A stretch of 36,840 nucleotides of DNA from an uncultured Lachnospiraceae bacterium (GCA_947385785.1 CANDMH010000007.1:1-36840), one strand, 5' to 3'. Counted from the stretch's first letter, positions 1 through 8,940 are shown. The notes: generated by a model from the sequence alone, not told the origin. Program-made: numbers and translations.

Positions 1-60
1 CATTACGGGTGCGCCGAAGGGACTTTATCCTTCAGTGCCGTCGCGCAGCGACTTAATTAG
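1..60 (+). CDS. C-terminal end of an upstream gene (partial)
   Basis: Frame 1 is open from the first base to a TAG at 58-60 and would encode a 19-residue tail ending in ...AVAQRLN. The stop codon overlaps the ribosome site of the next gene (TTAGGAGA at 57-64), an arrangement usual for coupled genes in an operon. No family can be assigned from so short a tail. An untranslated leader is the alternative. Confidence 0.35.
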   Translation, partial: HYGCAEGTLSFSAVAQRLN

Positions 61-67
61 GAGAAAT

Positions 68-1837
68 ATGAATTCAATTTTGAAAGCTAAGAAGCCTGCG
101 GGCATTTTCAACCGATTTTTCATATGGCTGGACGGCGCGTCTCTTTGGGTGATCGGTTTTCCGCTTATAGCAGTTCTGTTTTCCCCATACTTTGTATTAA
201 AGCAGGGCAGCGTATTTCCGATTCATGACCAGTTGGACGAAACGCTCCTGACCTATGTGCTGAATGCCAGGCATTTATTTGACGGCTCAGATGTCTTCCC
301 CGAACTGCTGGGGGGCATAGGCAGAAGCGGGATGCAGCCCTCGGCGATTCTGTTCATTCCCTTATACCGCCTGTTCCCGGCTCTGTACGCCTTTCTGATA
401 CAGTATCTGATTGTATGTATCAGCGGCTTTCTGGGTATGTACGGCAGCGTGAAAAAGCTTTCCGGCAGCAGTATTCTGGCGCTTGCCGTCTCAGGATGCT
501 TCTGCATGCTGCCCGTCCAGCCGATATACGGCCTGTCGATCATGGGTGTACCGCTTCTGCTCCATGCCTTTCTGCTGCTGTCCGAAAAAAAGCATGTGGG
601 CGCGGCCTATGCTCTGATCCTTTTTTTCGGGCTTACCACCCATCTGGTTCTGATCGGCTATGTGGCGCTGAGCTTCTGGCTGCTGGCTATCCTGGTCCGT
701 CTCGCACAAAAAAAGCATAATTTCCATATATACTGTGGCTTCGCCCTGCTCACCGGCGTGTACCTCATTGTAAATTACAGACTGTTCACGGAACTGCTTC
801 TGGGCAGCGGCAGCTATGCCAGCCACAGGGACGAGCTGGTAAACGCACCCCTGGCTTTCTGGCCCGCTGTAAAAGACGTCTTTCTCCACAGCGCCCAGCA
901 TGCGGAATCACTGCACGAGCATCTGATTCTGCCGATTGTCCTGCTGTTGACTGGAGAGGGAATTTACTGCCTGTTTCTGAAAAAAAGAAAATGCCTGAAA
1001 CCGGAGCTTCGGAAGCTGTACCGTCTGGCCCTTGCCGGCATGGCGGTTCTGGCGGGCATAGCGTTATTTTACGCTGTCTGCAAGTCCCTTCCTGTGACTG
1101 AATTCAAAAATTCCGTAAACGGTTTTCTGCACTATTTTCAGGCAGAACGCTTTTACTGGCTGTATCCGGCATTATGGTATCTGGAATTTGCCCTTGTATT
1201 CGCCTTTCTCTGGAAAATAAGCGGGATTGCCGTCTGGTGCAAAGCGGTGGCGCTGGCCCTGGTGCTTTTGCCAACCATAAATCTGATCAAGGTAAATTCC
1301 TACTTTTATATGAATGTAAATCAGATCAACAACGGCAGCGCCATCACAGGGTATGTGTCATGGGAAAGCTTTTACTCCGAGGATCTGATGTCTCAGCTGG
1401 AGAACGCCATCGGCAGGGATAAGTCCGAATACCGGGTCGCCCATCTGGGAATCAGCCCGGCGCCCGCGCTGATGCACGGCTTCCGCACGGCGGACGGATA
1501 TTCCAACAACTACCCTCTGGAATACAAGCATCGCTTCAGGCAGGTCATAGCAGGGGAACTTGATAAAAACGAAGAGGCAAGAGTCTATTTCGACTGCTGG
1601 GGCAGCAGATGCTACCTGTTCAACAGCGTCTCGGGCACCTACTGGATGCTGCGAAAGGACAGCGGCGTGCAATATGAAAATCTGGCATTTGACCTGGACG
1701 CGCTGAAAGACCTGGGCTGCGAATACCTGTTCTCCGGAGGTGAAATCCTGGATGCGGAAGAAATGGGCCTGCGTTTCCTGGGCTGTTACGATACGGAGAA
1801 CAGTTACTGGGGCATCTGGCTCTATAGGCTATATTGA
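68..1837 (+). CDS. Polytopic membrane protein, DUF6044/YfhO-like
   Basis: Encodes about 589 residues. I place the start at the ATG at 68 because TTAGGAGAAAT sits just before it; an in-frame ATG at 35 has no ribosome site. The protein has roughly ten or more hydrophobic spans over its first 410 residues, then a soluble C-terminal domain of about 180 residues. A short loop after the first membrane span carries HDQLDE, an acidic motif in the place where GT-C type, lipid-linked-sugar membrane glycosyltransferases have their acidic loop. The architecture resembles DUF6044 (B. subtilis YkoS-like) and more distantly YfhO. A role in cell-envelope glycan or lipid glycosylation is inference. It may be the last gene of an operon entering from the left. 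Confidence 0.6.
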   Translation: MNSILKAKKPAGIFNRFFIWLDGASLWVIGFPLIAVLFSPYFVLKQGSVFPIHDQLDETLLTYVLNARHLFDGSDVFPELLGGIGRSGMQPSAILFIPLYRLFPALYAFLIQYLIVCISGFLGMYGSVKKLSGSSILALAVSGCFCMLPVQPIYGLSIMGVPLLLHAFLLLSEKKHVGAAYALILFFGLTTHLVLIGYVALSFWLLAILVRLAQKKHNFHIYCGFALLTGVYLIVNYRLFTELLLGSGSYASHRDELVNAPLAFWPAVKDVFLHSAQHAESLHEHLILPIVLLLTGEGIYCLFLKKRKCLKPELRKLYRLALAGMAVLAGIALFYAVCKSLPVTEFKNSVNGFLHYFQAERFYWLYPALWYLEFALVFAFLWKISGIAVWCKAVALALVLLPTINLIKVNSYFYMNVNQINNGSAITGYVSWESFYSEDLMSQLENAIGRDKSEYRVAHLGISPAPALMHGFRTADGYSNNYPLEYKHRFRQVIAGELDKNEEARVYFDCWGSRCYLFNSVSGTYWMLRKDSGVQYENLAFDLDALKDLGCEYLFSGGEILDAEEMGLRFLGCYDTENSYWGIWLYRLY

Positions 1838-1900
1838 TGTCCGCCCGGCTCACAGGCGAAAATCACTATAGACCAGCTTTTTATTCCCAGGCATAATCCC

Positions 1901-1929
1901 TTGATTTCCGGGACATAAAACAGTATAAT
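1901..1929 (+). promoter_or_regulatory. Sigma-A-type promoter for the GGDEF gene
   Basis: TTGATT at 1901-1906, a 17-nt spacer, and a consensus TATAAT at 1924-1929. The start codon lies about 50 nt downstream behind a strong AGGAGGTGA site. This suggests the signalling gene is transcribed separately from the membrane protein upstream. Confidence 0.7.
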
Positions 1930-1986
1930 AGGAAATGAAAGCAATCCGGATATCCCCCGCAATCATCCCAGAACAGGAGGTGAGTC

Positions 1987-3588
1987 ATGAAAAACCTGAT
2001 TTCCGATATTCCCGATATCAATTCTCTGCAGGAGCTGACAGATGCCCTGTCCATTGCCGTAATGGCCGGCATCCGCATCCTGACGCCTTCCGGGAAGCTG
2101 CTTGTCCATGATAACCGCTACAGCGGCTTTTATCGTGAAATATTCAGGTTATCCCCCTCTGCCGCTGCCTCCTATGAACAGTTTATCACTGCGCTTTGTA
2201 CCTGGAAGGAATCTGCCTTCCACATCCGTTACTGCCCTGTAACAGGGCTGACAAACGCAATGATTATCATTACCCTGGAGGAAGTCCATGCGGCCTCCAT
2301 CCTGATAGAGGGCATCCGGCTGGAAGAGAACTGCCTCAGCGACGACAGATACCGGGAAATCGCCCGTTCTCTGCAGACAGACGAAACGGCTTATCTGGAC
2401 AGAATTCATACGCTGCCGCTGCTCACTGCCCAGCGGCTGAACCATATATCAGCTCTGTTGTCCCTGGTGACAAGGCATCTCTGCAGGTTAGTCTGGACGA
2501 ACAAAAGTCTGAAATCCACCGTCAATTCGCTGGAAGACCAGGAATCCCTGTACCGTCAGGAGAAAAATATTCTGGAAGAGCTTGCGGAGCGGGACTCCAT
2601 GACCGGGTTGTACAACAGGCGGAAATTTGAAGATACCGTTTCCTTCTATTCCGAACAGCGGGACAGGACGATCTGCATAATATCGGCGGATGCCAATTTT
2701 CTGAAGCTGACCAACGATATCTTCGGCCATGAAGCGGGGGATCTGCTTCTGCAGACCATCGCCAGAATTATGGATGATCTGGCCAAAAGCGACTGGCTGG
2801 TAGCCAGATGCGGCGGGGACGAATTCCGCGTCCTCCTGCCTGACACCACTCTGGAAACCGCTCTGGATTACTGTCGGCGGGTGGCGCGCAACTGCAGCCA
2901 GGATAAAAGCCTCACCCTGCCCCTGTCCGTGGCGCTGGGTGCCGCCGAGTGGAACAGTGAGACAGAGACGCTTCTGGACTGCTTCTCCAGGGCCGATGTG
3001 AAGATGTACCAGAACAAAACTGCCCTGAAGCATGAACTGCGTATCCCCAACTATATCATGGAACGATTATATGACCGTCAGGTTCTGAATAAAGAAGTGG
3101 TGGAAAATACGGCCGAATTTACCTGCACATTTGCCCTGTACCTGAAGTTTTCGGAAGAACAGGCCCGGGAAATCAGCCTTGCCGCCCAATATCAGGATAT
3201 CGGCATGGCCAGGCTGCCGGAATCCTTCGTCATCCGCGGCCAGTCCAGAACGGAGGAAGAGACCTCCCAGGTACATATGCATGTGTCACACGGCTATACC
3301 ATGGCCAGGCAGTTCGACGAGCTCTACAAAATTGCGGATATCATCCACTGCACCCATGAAAACTGGGACGGCAGCGGCTATCCCAACAGCCTGAAAGGAA
3401 GAAATATTCCCATTGAAGCCAGAATCATCCGTCTCACCAGCGACTATATGCGCCGTACCCATCCAACAGTCAGAGGCGGATACCATACGGCAGAGGAAAC
3501 CATACAGAAACTGCGGGAAGACAGCGGCAGAATTTATGATCCTGAGCTTACTTCCCAGTTTCTGCAGTTTTTGCAGGAACGCGCTTAG
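1987..3588 (+). CDS. PocR-like / GGDEF / degenerate HD-GYP c-di-GMP signalling protein
   Basis: 533 residues with an excellent ribosome site (AGGAGGTGA). Residues about 10-115 resemble a PocR-type ligand-sensing domain, with a Cys-Pro-x-x-Gly-Leu core near 83-88. A helical linker precedes a GGDEF domain (about 200-345) with an intact GGDEF at 276-280 and the DxNxLKxxND-type metal and substrate loop. The RxxD product-inhibition site before it is absent. The C-terminal part (about 365-530) is HD-GYP-like: DGSGYP is kept at 461-466, but the HD pair is QD (403-404), HHE reads THE (456-458), and the late metal aspartate motif is not recognisable. I infer an active diguanylate cyclase with a non-catalytic or altered HD-GYP module. 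No membrane span is seen, so it is probably cytoplasmic. It is a single gene with its own promoter, convergent to the ABC operon. Confidence 0.85.
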   Translation: MKNLISDIPDINSLQELTDALSIAVMAGIRILTPSGKLLVHDNRYSGFYREIFRLSPSAAASYEQFITALCTWKESAFHIRYCPVTGLTNAMIIITLEEVHAASILIEGIRLEENCLSDDRYREIARSLQTDETAYLDRIHTLPLLTAQRLNHISALLSLVTRHLCRLVWTNKSLKSTVNSLEDQESLYRQEKNILEELAERDSMTGLYNRRKFEDTVSFYSEQRDRTICIISADANFLKLTNDIFGHEAGDLLLQTIARIMDDLAKSDWLVARCGGDEFRVLLPDTTLETALDYCRRVARNCSQDKSLTLPLSVALGAAEWNSETETLLDCFSRADVKMYQNKTALKHELRIPNYIMERLYDRQVLNKEVVENTAEFTCTFALYLKFSEEQAREISLAAQYQDIGMARLPESFVIRGQSRTEEETSQVHMHVSHGYTMARQFDELYKIADIIHCTHENWDGSGYPNSLKGRNIPIEARIIRLTSDYMRRTHPTVRGGYHTAEETIQKLREDSGRIYDPELTSQFLQFLQERA

Positions 3589-3624
3589 CCGGCAGCTCCA
3601 CACGGAATCATTATAAACAATTCA

Positions 3625-3664
3625 GAAAGAGGCAGTCTCCGCTGACCGGTACTGCCTCTTTTTC
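3625..3664. terminator. Bidirectional intrinsic terminator
   Basis: The arms AAAGAGGCAGT (3626-3636) and ACTGCCTCTTT (3651-3661) are separated by a 14-nt loop. A T-run follows on the plus strand and CTCTTTC on the minus strand. It sits between the convergent GGDEF gene and ABC permease gene and can serve both. Confidence 0.85.
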
Positions 3665-3700
3665 AGGAATTGTACACTTCCTTGCTGCCTTTCTCAGGCT

Positions 3701-4954
3701 TTATTCGCTCTTCTTCAGATCCTTTAGTGCGGAAGTAATCTTAATGGGATTGCCATACCGCAGGGTGCCCATGCGGTAAATTTTCGCCCCCAGCATTCCC
3801 GTGCCCACAATGGACGCCGCCAGCAGCAGAAAGGATACGACAATCTCCCAGGGCGCCACCGTTCCCATGGCAATGCGCGCAAACATGGTGCTGTAAGAGC
3901 TGACAGGCAGGAATGACAGAATCCGGATAATCTGCCCGTCCACATTGGTCAGCTGCACCAGCGAGAAGAAGTACACCACCATAATCACCACCATCAGCCC
4001 GGAAACGCTCTTGCTGATGTCTTCCGTCTTGCTGACCAGCGCACCCATTGCGCCGTAGAGGAACGCATAGAACAGGTAGCCGCCCAGCCCGAAGAAGGCA
4101 AACGCCAGCAGTACTTCCGCCGGTATATGGAGAAACATATCCAGCATGCCGCCCCATTGTTCCCGGTTCACCTGGTAGGAAATCAGAATGGCTCCCAGCA
4201 CCACGCCCATCTGGAAGACGCCTCCGATGGCTCCGGCTATCACCTTGCCGAACAGCAGGCTGTTGGGAGAAGTACTGGTCACCAGCACCTCGATAGCCCG
4301 GTTGCTCTTCTCATTGGTAACGGAGACGGCAATCATCTGCCCGTAATACACAATCAGCATGAATACGATAATCACCAGCATATAGCAATACCAGTAGTTA
4401 CTTTCCGAATCCTTGTTCAGCACATTCTCCGTCACCGCAATGGGGACATCATACATGGCCGCAATCTCCTCCAGGTCCCAGCCTGCGTTGCCGCAGTAGT
4501 CCATCCGGTAGAACAGCTTCATCGCCTCATCGAAAACCGCGGTATTTCTGTCCGTCATGGATTTGTTATAAACATAGTATTCATATGCCGCCGCTCCGGT
4601 GACCACAAAACCCGCTTCCGCTTCCTGCGCTTCCACGGCTGCCCGGACTTCCGCCTCGTCCGCCGCTTCTGACCAGGAACTCTCCGGAAACATCTGTCCC
4701 AAAATCTCAGGCTGCACCACCCCCGCCTGATCCAGATATATGTAGGCTGTCTGTTCGCCCTCTTCCTTCGACGTTTCTTCCCCGCTGTCTCCGCCTACAA
4801 TCTGCACCCCCGTGAAATCAGACATATCCACAAAACGGGGCAGGAACAGCAGCATGGCTCCCAGCACCGCCAGCATGGCAGTGAGGACCATGAAGACCTT
4901 ACTGGAAAAATACTCCTTCAACTCATAACGCAGTACAATTACAAATCTTTTCAT
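3701..4954 (-). CDS. ABC-2 type exporter permease, NatB/YhaP-like
   Basis: 417 residues. One membrane span lies near residues 17-40. A large extracytoplasmic domain of about 150 residues follows, rich in Glu and Ala, and then about five further spans to the C-terminus, the layout of the NatB/YhaP ABC-2 family. The start ATG overlaps the TGA of the ATPase gene upstream (ATGA at 4954-4951), so the two are translationally coupled and should form one transporter. With the PadR regulator they make a padR-ATPase-permease operon. The family exports sodium ions, peptides or toxic amphiphiles; the substrate here cannot be read from sequence. Confidence 0.85.
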   Translation of the reverse strand: MKRFVIVLRYELKEYFSSKVFMVLTAMLAVLGAMLLFLPRFVDMSDFTGVQIVGGDSGEETSKEEGEQTAYIYLDQAGVVQPEILGQMFPESSWSEAADEAEVRAAVEAQEAEAGFVVTGAAAYEYYVYNKSMTDRNTAVFDEAMKLFYRMDYCGNAGWDLEEIAAMYDVPIAVTENVLNKDSESNYWYCYMLVIIVFMLIVYYGQMIAVSVTNEKSNRAIEVLVTSTSPNSLLFGKVIAGAIGGVFQMGVVLGAILISYQVNREQWGGMLDMFLHIPAEVLLAFAFFGLGGYLFYAFLYGAMGALVSKTEDISKSVSGLMVVIMVVYFFSLVQLTNVDGQIIRILSFLPVSSYSTMFARIAMGTVAPWEIVVSFLLLAASIVGTGMLGAKIYRMGTLRYGNPIKITSALKDLKKSE

Positions 4955-5871
4955 ACTTCCTCTTCACCCACCTTACTTACAAAAATATCGTTCAGGGACG
5001 GCTCATATCCGCCGAATTTCTCCACCTCCACATCGGATTTCACCAGCTGCTCCATGAAAGCGCGCCTGTTCACACCGTCCTTCAGTTCCAGAATCAGGAA
5101 TTCCTTTTTCCTTCCGGAGATGCCCACATAAGAGCCCCATTCCCGTTCCGTCTTCTCCGCCAGCTTATCCAGCGCGTAATTCTCCGCCGCCAGCATCAGG
5201 CGGTTCTTTCCGTATTCCTTCTTGATCTCCTTCAATTCCCCTGCCATTACAACCTGTCCGTGGTCTATCACAGCAATGTGGTCACAGAACTCCTCCACAT
5301 AGCTCATCTGATGACTGGAAAATATCACCAGATGGTTCTCCGAAATCAGCTCGCTGACCACATCTTTCAGAATCTGGGAGTTCACCGGATCCAGCCCGCT
5401 GAAAGGCTCATCCAGAATCACGATCTCCGGATTGCACACCAACGTAGCCGCAAGCTGCACTTTCTGCTGATTGCCCTTGGAAAGCGTCTCCAGCTTCCTT
5501 GCGGCATATTCGTCCACCTCCAGCCTTTTCAGCCATTTCAGGGCGCTTTCCTTCGCTTCTTTTGATTTCATCCCCCGCAGGCATGCCAGGTAAATCATCT
5601 GATCCAGCACTGTCCTTTTGGGATACAGCCCCCGCTCCTCAGGCAGGTAGCCGATCTGATGCCTGGACGGTACAAACCTTTTGCCGTCCAGCAGGATTTC
5701 TCCGCTGTTGGCGTGAAACACGTCCATCAGAATGCGGATTGTGGTGGTCTTGCCCGCGCCGTTCCTGCCAAGCAGCCCCAGCGCCCTTCCGCTCTCCACT
5801 GTGAAATTGATGCCGTGGAGCACTTCTGTTTCTCCGAAGGTCTTTCGGATATTTTTTACTTCCAGTCTCAT
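4951..5871 (-). CDS. ABC transporter ATPase, NatA/YhaQ-like
   Basis: About 306 residues. The start is best at the ATG at 5871: AGGAGG (5883-5878) lies exactly 6 nt upstream of it, whereas the earlier in-frame ATG at 5886 would leave the site inside the gene. Walker A is GRNGAGKTT, the ABC signature is LSKGNQQKV, Walker B is VILDEPFSGLD, and the switch histidine is in FSSHQM. The C-terminal 90 residues form the DUF4162-type tail common to the EcsA/YhaQ/NatA group. It powers the permease encoded directly downstream. A gene remnant ends inside its ribosome site. Confidence 0.9.
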   Translation of the reverse strand: MRLEVKNIRKTFGETEVLHGINFTVESGRALGLLGRNGAGKTTTIRILMDVFHANSGEILLDGKRFVPSRHQIGYLPEERGLYPKRTVLDQMIYLACLRGMKSKEAKESALKWLKRLEVDEYAARKLETLSKGNQQKVQLAATLVCNPEIVILDEPFSGLDPVNSQILKDVVSELISENHLVIFSSHQMSYVEEFCDHIAVIDHGQVVMAGELKEIKKEYGKNRLMLAAENYALDKLAEKTEREWGSYVGISGRKKEFLILELKDGVNRRAFMEQLVKSDVEVEKFGGYEPSLNDIFVSKVGEEEV

Positions 5872-5882
5872 TCTCATCCTCC

Positions 5883-6041
5883 TCATACACCGCTTTTTCC
5901 TCTCCTGTACAGGAAAGCTCCCGTCAAAATAAACGCAATCCCGAGAATTGCCATTGTAATGTACGTCTCGTTTGAAAGGCGGTGCAAAATATGCCCTTTC
6001 TTAAGCCAAGTCTCTGCCCTGTATCTTCTATACGATAAATA
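5883..6041 (-). pseudogene. Short open frame between padR and the ATPase gene, probable gene remnant
   Basis: A minus-strand frame of about 53 codons runs from within the padR 3' end to a TGA at 5885-5883. It reads YRRYRAETWLKKG, then a clear membrane helix (ITMAILGIAFILTGAFLYRR) and a basic tail. It has no start codon. Genes with a C-terminal membrane span often sit between padR and the ATPase gene in such operons, for example DUF2812 proteins, so this may be an internally deleted relative. A 7-G run at 6048-6042 lies just upstream: one base fewer would fuse padR to this frame. Confidence 0.4.
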
Positions 6042-6360
6042 CCCCCCCTGCCAGCATTTTCTGCCCGTCTGCCAGCTGGCTCTCCAGGCGCCTGGTCTCT
6101 TCCTGCAGCAGCTCCATGCCGTCCCCTGTGATCCGGTAAATTTTCTTATCGGCTCCGGGTACCGTCACAATGACGCCGTCCGCGGTCAGGCGCCCCACCA
6201 TGGTGTAGAGGGTGCCGGTTCCCAGCGTTATCCTGCCCTTTGTCAGGCTGTTGACATATTGTATGATGGCGTATCCATGCCTGGGCTGGATAACTGCCAG
6301 CAGCGTATAGTAGATTGTCTCGGTCATGGGTATGTATTTTTTTCGCAGCGCATCATTCAA
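6028..6360 (-). CDS. PadR-family transcriptional repressor
   Basis: 110 residues, preceded by AAAGGAG 7 nt from the ATG. It shows the PadR winged-helix pattern: TETIYYTLLAVIQPRHGYAI, then ITLGTGTLYTMVGRL (recognition region) and the wing ending KKIYRIT, followed by the short C-terminal dimer helix. PadR proteins of this size usually repress their own operon and a linked exporter until a ligand binds. Here the gene is first in the padR-ATPase-permease operon and directly follows a palindromic operator. The last residues depend on a 7-G run, so an indel there would change the C-terminus. Confidence 0.9.
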   Translation of the reverse strand: MNDALRKKYIPMTETIYYTLLAVIQPRHGYAIIQYVNSLTKGRITLGTGTLYTMVGRLTADGVIVTVPGADKKIYRITGDGMELLQEETRRLESQLADGQKMLAGGVFIV

Positions 6361-6386
6361 TTTGCCTGCTCCTTTCTGTCTTCTCT

Positions 6387-6411
6387 CGATATGTCGTATG
6401 TTGACATATCG
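6387..6411. promoter_or_regulatory. Probable PadR operator
   Basis: A perfect inverted repeat, CGATATGTC - 7 nt - GACATATCG, lies just downstream of the predicted start of transcription and before padR. It contains ATGT and ACAT half-sites 9 nt apart, close to the ATGT-N8-ACAT spacing known for PadR boxes. Its position fits self-repression. Confidence 0.75.
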
Positions 6412-6422
6412 AATCTAAACAT

Positions 6423-6451
6423 AATGTAACACAGCGTTGATGATTTGTCAA
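6423..6451 (-). promoter_or_regulatory. Promoter of the padR-ABC operon
   Basis: On the minus strand there is a perfect -35 TTGACA (6451-6446), a 17-nt spacer and a -10 TACATT (6428-6423). Transcription would start near 6416, at the edge of the palindromic operator. Confidence 0.75.
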
Positions 6452-6481
6452 GTTCAACTTCTATATTAAATCCCAGGATAA

Positions 6482-7663
6482 ACTTATAAAATTACAGAAA
6501 TTTTACGGAACAGGAATCAGGAAATCAATTTCGCCCGGTGTTCCCAAGAATATATGCAGGATCTTCAGGATGCCTTCGGGGGATTTCGGCTGATTTTGTC
6601 TTTCGGCATAATGAAGGCTATTTTAAAAAAACATGATCTGAAAAACGTATCAATGGAGCAGGCCAAACGGAAAAACAGGAATCAACTGATCCTCTGCTCC
6701 TGCATGGGGCTGTTTACAGGCTTCTTTTCCACGGTCGTGATCATGGCTGCCACTGTATGGTTTTGCTTACAGGGAATGCTCTCTGTTGGAATGGTGATAG
6801 CCTTTGGCCAGCTTATCGGTAAGATCATAAATCCGGTCACGGAGCTCCCCACCATTATCGCCAATTTCCGCACTGCCAAGCCCCTTCAAGCGCGTATGGA
6901 AAAGCTGATGGACGGAAACAGGAAGGCTGGAACGGAAACCCTTCCGGGTATCCGGGACGGAATCACCTTGGAGCAGCTTTCTTTTCGCTATCAGGAAGAC
7001 AGGGAGGTCCTGCAGGAACTGTCCTTCCGGTTTGAGAACGGGAAACATTATGCAATCGTGGGAAGCAGCGGCAGCGGGAAGAGCACGGCGCTGTCCCTTC
7101 TGTCGGGGTATTATTCCGATTATGAAGGCCGTATACTCCTTGATCAGACGGAACTGCGGCAGCTGAGCGAGAAGAGCAGGTGCTCACTGGTGGGCGTTGT
7201 GTCCCAGGATGCGTTCCTGTTTAACGATACCCTGCAGAACAATATCACCCTGTTTGAGGATTGTCCGCGTCAGATGCTGGACAAAGCAATCGAGGAAGCG
7301 GGGCTGAAGGAATTCGTGGATACCCTTCCTGAGGGACTCCAGACCATGGTGGAAGAGAGCGGGAAAAACTTCTCGGGAGGTGAAAAGCAGAGAATCAGTC
7401 TGGCAAGGGTCATTCTGCGGAGAAGCAGCGTGCTTCTTCTGGATGAATTCACCGCCAATCTGGATGAAAGGACAGCAAAAGAGATTGAGCAGCAGATTCT
7501 GGCCCGGAAGGACAGCCTGGTGATAACGGTTACCCATCGCCTGAATCAGGAGATACTCCGCCAGTACGACAGGATACTGGTTTTATCTCAAGGGAAGCTT
7601 GTGGCATCGGGAACTTATGAGGAACTGCAGCAGAAAAAGGCGCTTCCGGTATCAGGATTATGA
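6482..7663 (+). pseudogene. 5'-truncated ABC exporter (last membrane helices plus ATPase)
   Basis: The frame starts right after a TAA at 6479-6481. Homology to the inner part of a type I ABC exporter is visible before the first ATG at 6554 (tract ending CSQEYMQDLQDAFGGF). No convincing ribosome site precedes that ATG. What remains is about two membrane helices and a complete ATPase domain: Walker A GSSGSGKST, signature FSGGEKQRISLARV, Walker B SVLLLDEFTANLD, H-loop TVTHR. Type I half-exporters are about 550-600 residues, so roughly the first 160-200 residues, including four membrane helices, are missing. It is probably a decayed bacteriocin or peptide exporter gene. A translated 369-residue fragment is possible but unlikely to transport. 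Confidence 0.7.
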
Positions 7664-7850
7664 AACCGGGAATCCTTTGATTATATACAGCCTTAAAATG
7701 CGGCAGAAGCTAAGGCGGAAAAGAACAGATACTTATGACTAAAAAATCTACCCGGCTCCAGGCATTACATAATACCTTTGAAGAAAATGGAATCTCCCCG
7801 GATGCCATCACTAAAAATATAAGTATATCCTGATTAAATCTAGGAACTGA

Positions 7851-7879
7851 TTGCACTTTCGCATTAATAAGTGTATAAT
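7851..7879 (+). promoter_or_regulatory. Promoter for the FlxA-like gene
   Basis: TTGCAC at 7851-7856, a 17-nt spacer and a consensus TATAAT at 7874-7879. The start codon is at 7945. The rest of the stretch 7664-7850 holds no gene or clear terminator that I can see. Confidence 0.75.
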
Positions 7880-7944
7880 GTGAATCAAGCAGGAAAAGGT
7901 TACAACGCTGTAGCACATTTTTCAGCAGAATGGAAGGTGAAAAC

Positions 7945-8940
7945 ATGGGAATCAGCAGTGTGGGAACATTGGAGAGCGCAGCGGTCAGCCGGAACAGAAT
8001 GGCCGTACAGCAGGCGGATGTCAGGCAAAGCAGGGGAACCGGCCAGGAAGCAGCCGCCCAGCCGGCAGATGCGGTCAGCAAGAATATTCAGGATGAAATT
8101 TCCGAGGTACAGCGGCAAAAGCAGGGCCTTTCTTCAAAGCAGGAAATGTCCGAGGGAGAACGTTCCAAAAAGAAACAGGAACTTCAGCAGAAATTAAACA
8201 GTCTTAACACGCGCTTAAGACAGCGGCAGGCGGAAGTCAGCAGGAAACAGAAGCAGGCGGACCGTTTAGACGAAATGTCTGCCCCGGACACAGATACGCG
8301 GACACACCAGGCCGAAAGAAAAGATACGGAGAAAACCGGGCAAAGCCGGAAAGCCGGAAAAAGCGCAGAACAAAGCATGAATGCGCAGGCCCCGGTTACA
8401 AAAGACGCCGCCGAAAAAATGTCGGGCATAGGCGCCACGGAGAGCGGCGCAGGAAAGACAGGGCGCAACGCAGGAAAGACAGAACGCAACACTGAAAAGA
8501 CATCGCGCAGCACTGATGAGCTAAAACGCAGCTCAGAGGACGACAGCGATGAGCGGCTGAAAAATTCGGGAATTCCACAGGATAAAATGCAGGCCATTGT
8601 CGGCGGAGATATTTTCAGGGAGCAGGCCGAACGCCGGGAAGTCGTCATAGCCAGAATAGAAGGCGGCATCGCCATTCTGAAGGGAGAGATCCGGCAGGAT
8701 GAGATGCTGGGAAATGACGTGCAGAAAAAGAAGGCCGAGCTGAAAGAACGTGAGGCGAGCGTAAAAAATGCGGTAAACGGACTTCCTTCTGTAAATGCGC
8801 CCGGCCAAAGATCAGATAATATTTTGCGGAATGCAGGCAGGGTAAAGGCAGAAAACGATGAGTACGCCAAAGCCCGTATTCTCAAAAGAAGCCGGGATGG
8901 AGTTGTGGTACTAAAATCGGACAGCGGAATTCCTTTATAG
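7945..8940 (+). CDS. FlxA-like coiled-coil protein with low-complexity centre
   Basis: About 331 residues from the ATG at 7945. I prefer this to the ATG at 7930 because GGAAGGTGA lies 5 nt before it. The N-terminus begins MGISSVG. A Gln/Lys/Glu-rich coiled coil of about 60 residues follows (SKNIQDEISEVQRQKQ onward), which matches the FlxA-like family in pattern and heptads. The centre is disordered, rich in Lys, Thr, Ser and Gly, and is built partly from a 21-nt repeat. The C-terminal third contains a second predicted coiled coil and a more regular segment. There is no signal peptide or membrane span. FlxA-like proteins have no settled function. It has its own promoter and terminator. Confidence 0.6.
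   Translation: MGISSVGTLESAAVSRNRMAVQQADVRQSRGTGQEAAAQPADAVSKNIQDEISEVQRQKQGLSSKQEMSEGERSKKKQELQQKLNSLNTRLRQRQAEVSRKQKQADRLDEMSAPDTDTRTHQAERKDTEKTGQSRKAGKSAEQSMNAQAPVTKDAAEKMSGIGATESGAGKTGRNAGKTERNTEKTSRSTDELKRSSEDDSDERLKNSGIPQDKMQAIVGGDIFREQAERREVVIARIEGGIAILKGEIRQDEMLGNDVQKKKAELKEREASVKNAVNGLPSVNAPGQRSDNILRNAGRVKAENDEYAKARILKRSRDGVVVLKSDSGIPL
8449..8532 (+). repeat. Four degenerate 21-nt tandem repeats inside the FlxA-like gene
   Basis: Four units of 21 nt begin at 8449, 8470, 8491 and 8512. The first two differ at only two bases and encode AGKTGRN and AGKTERN; the last two (TEKTSRS, TDELKRS) have drifted. The frame is kept because 21 is a multiple of three. Confidence 0.8.
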
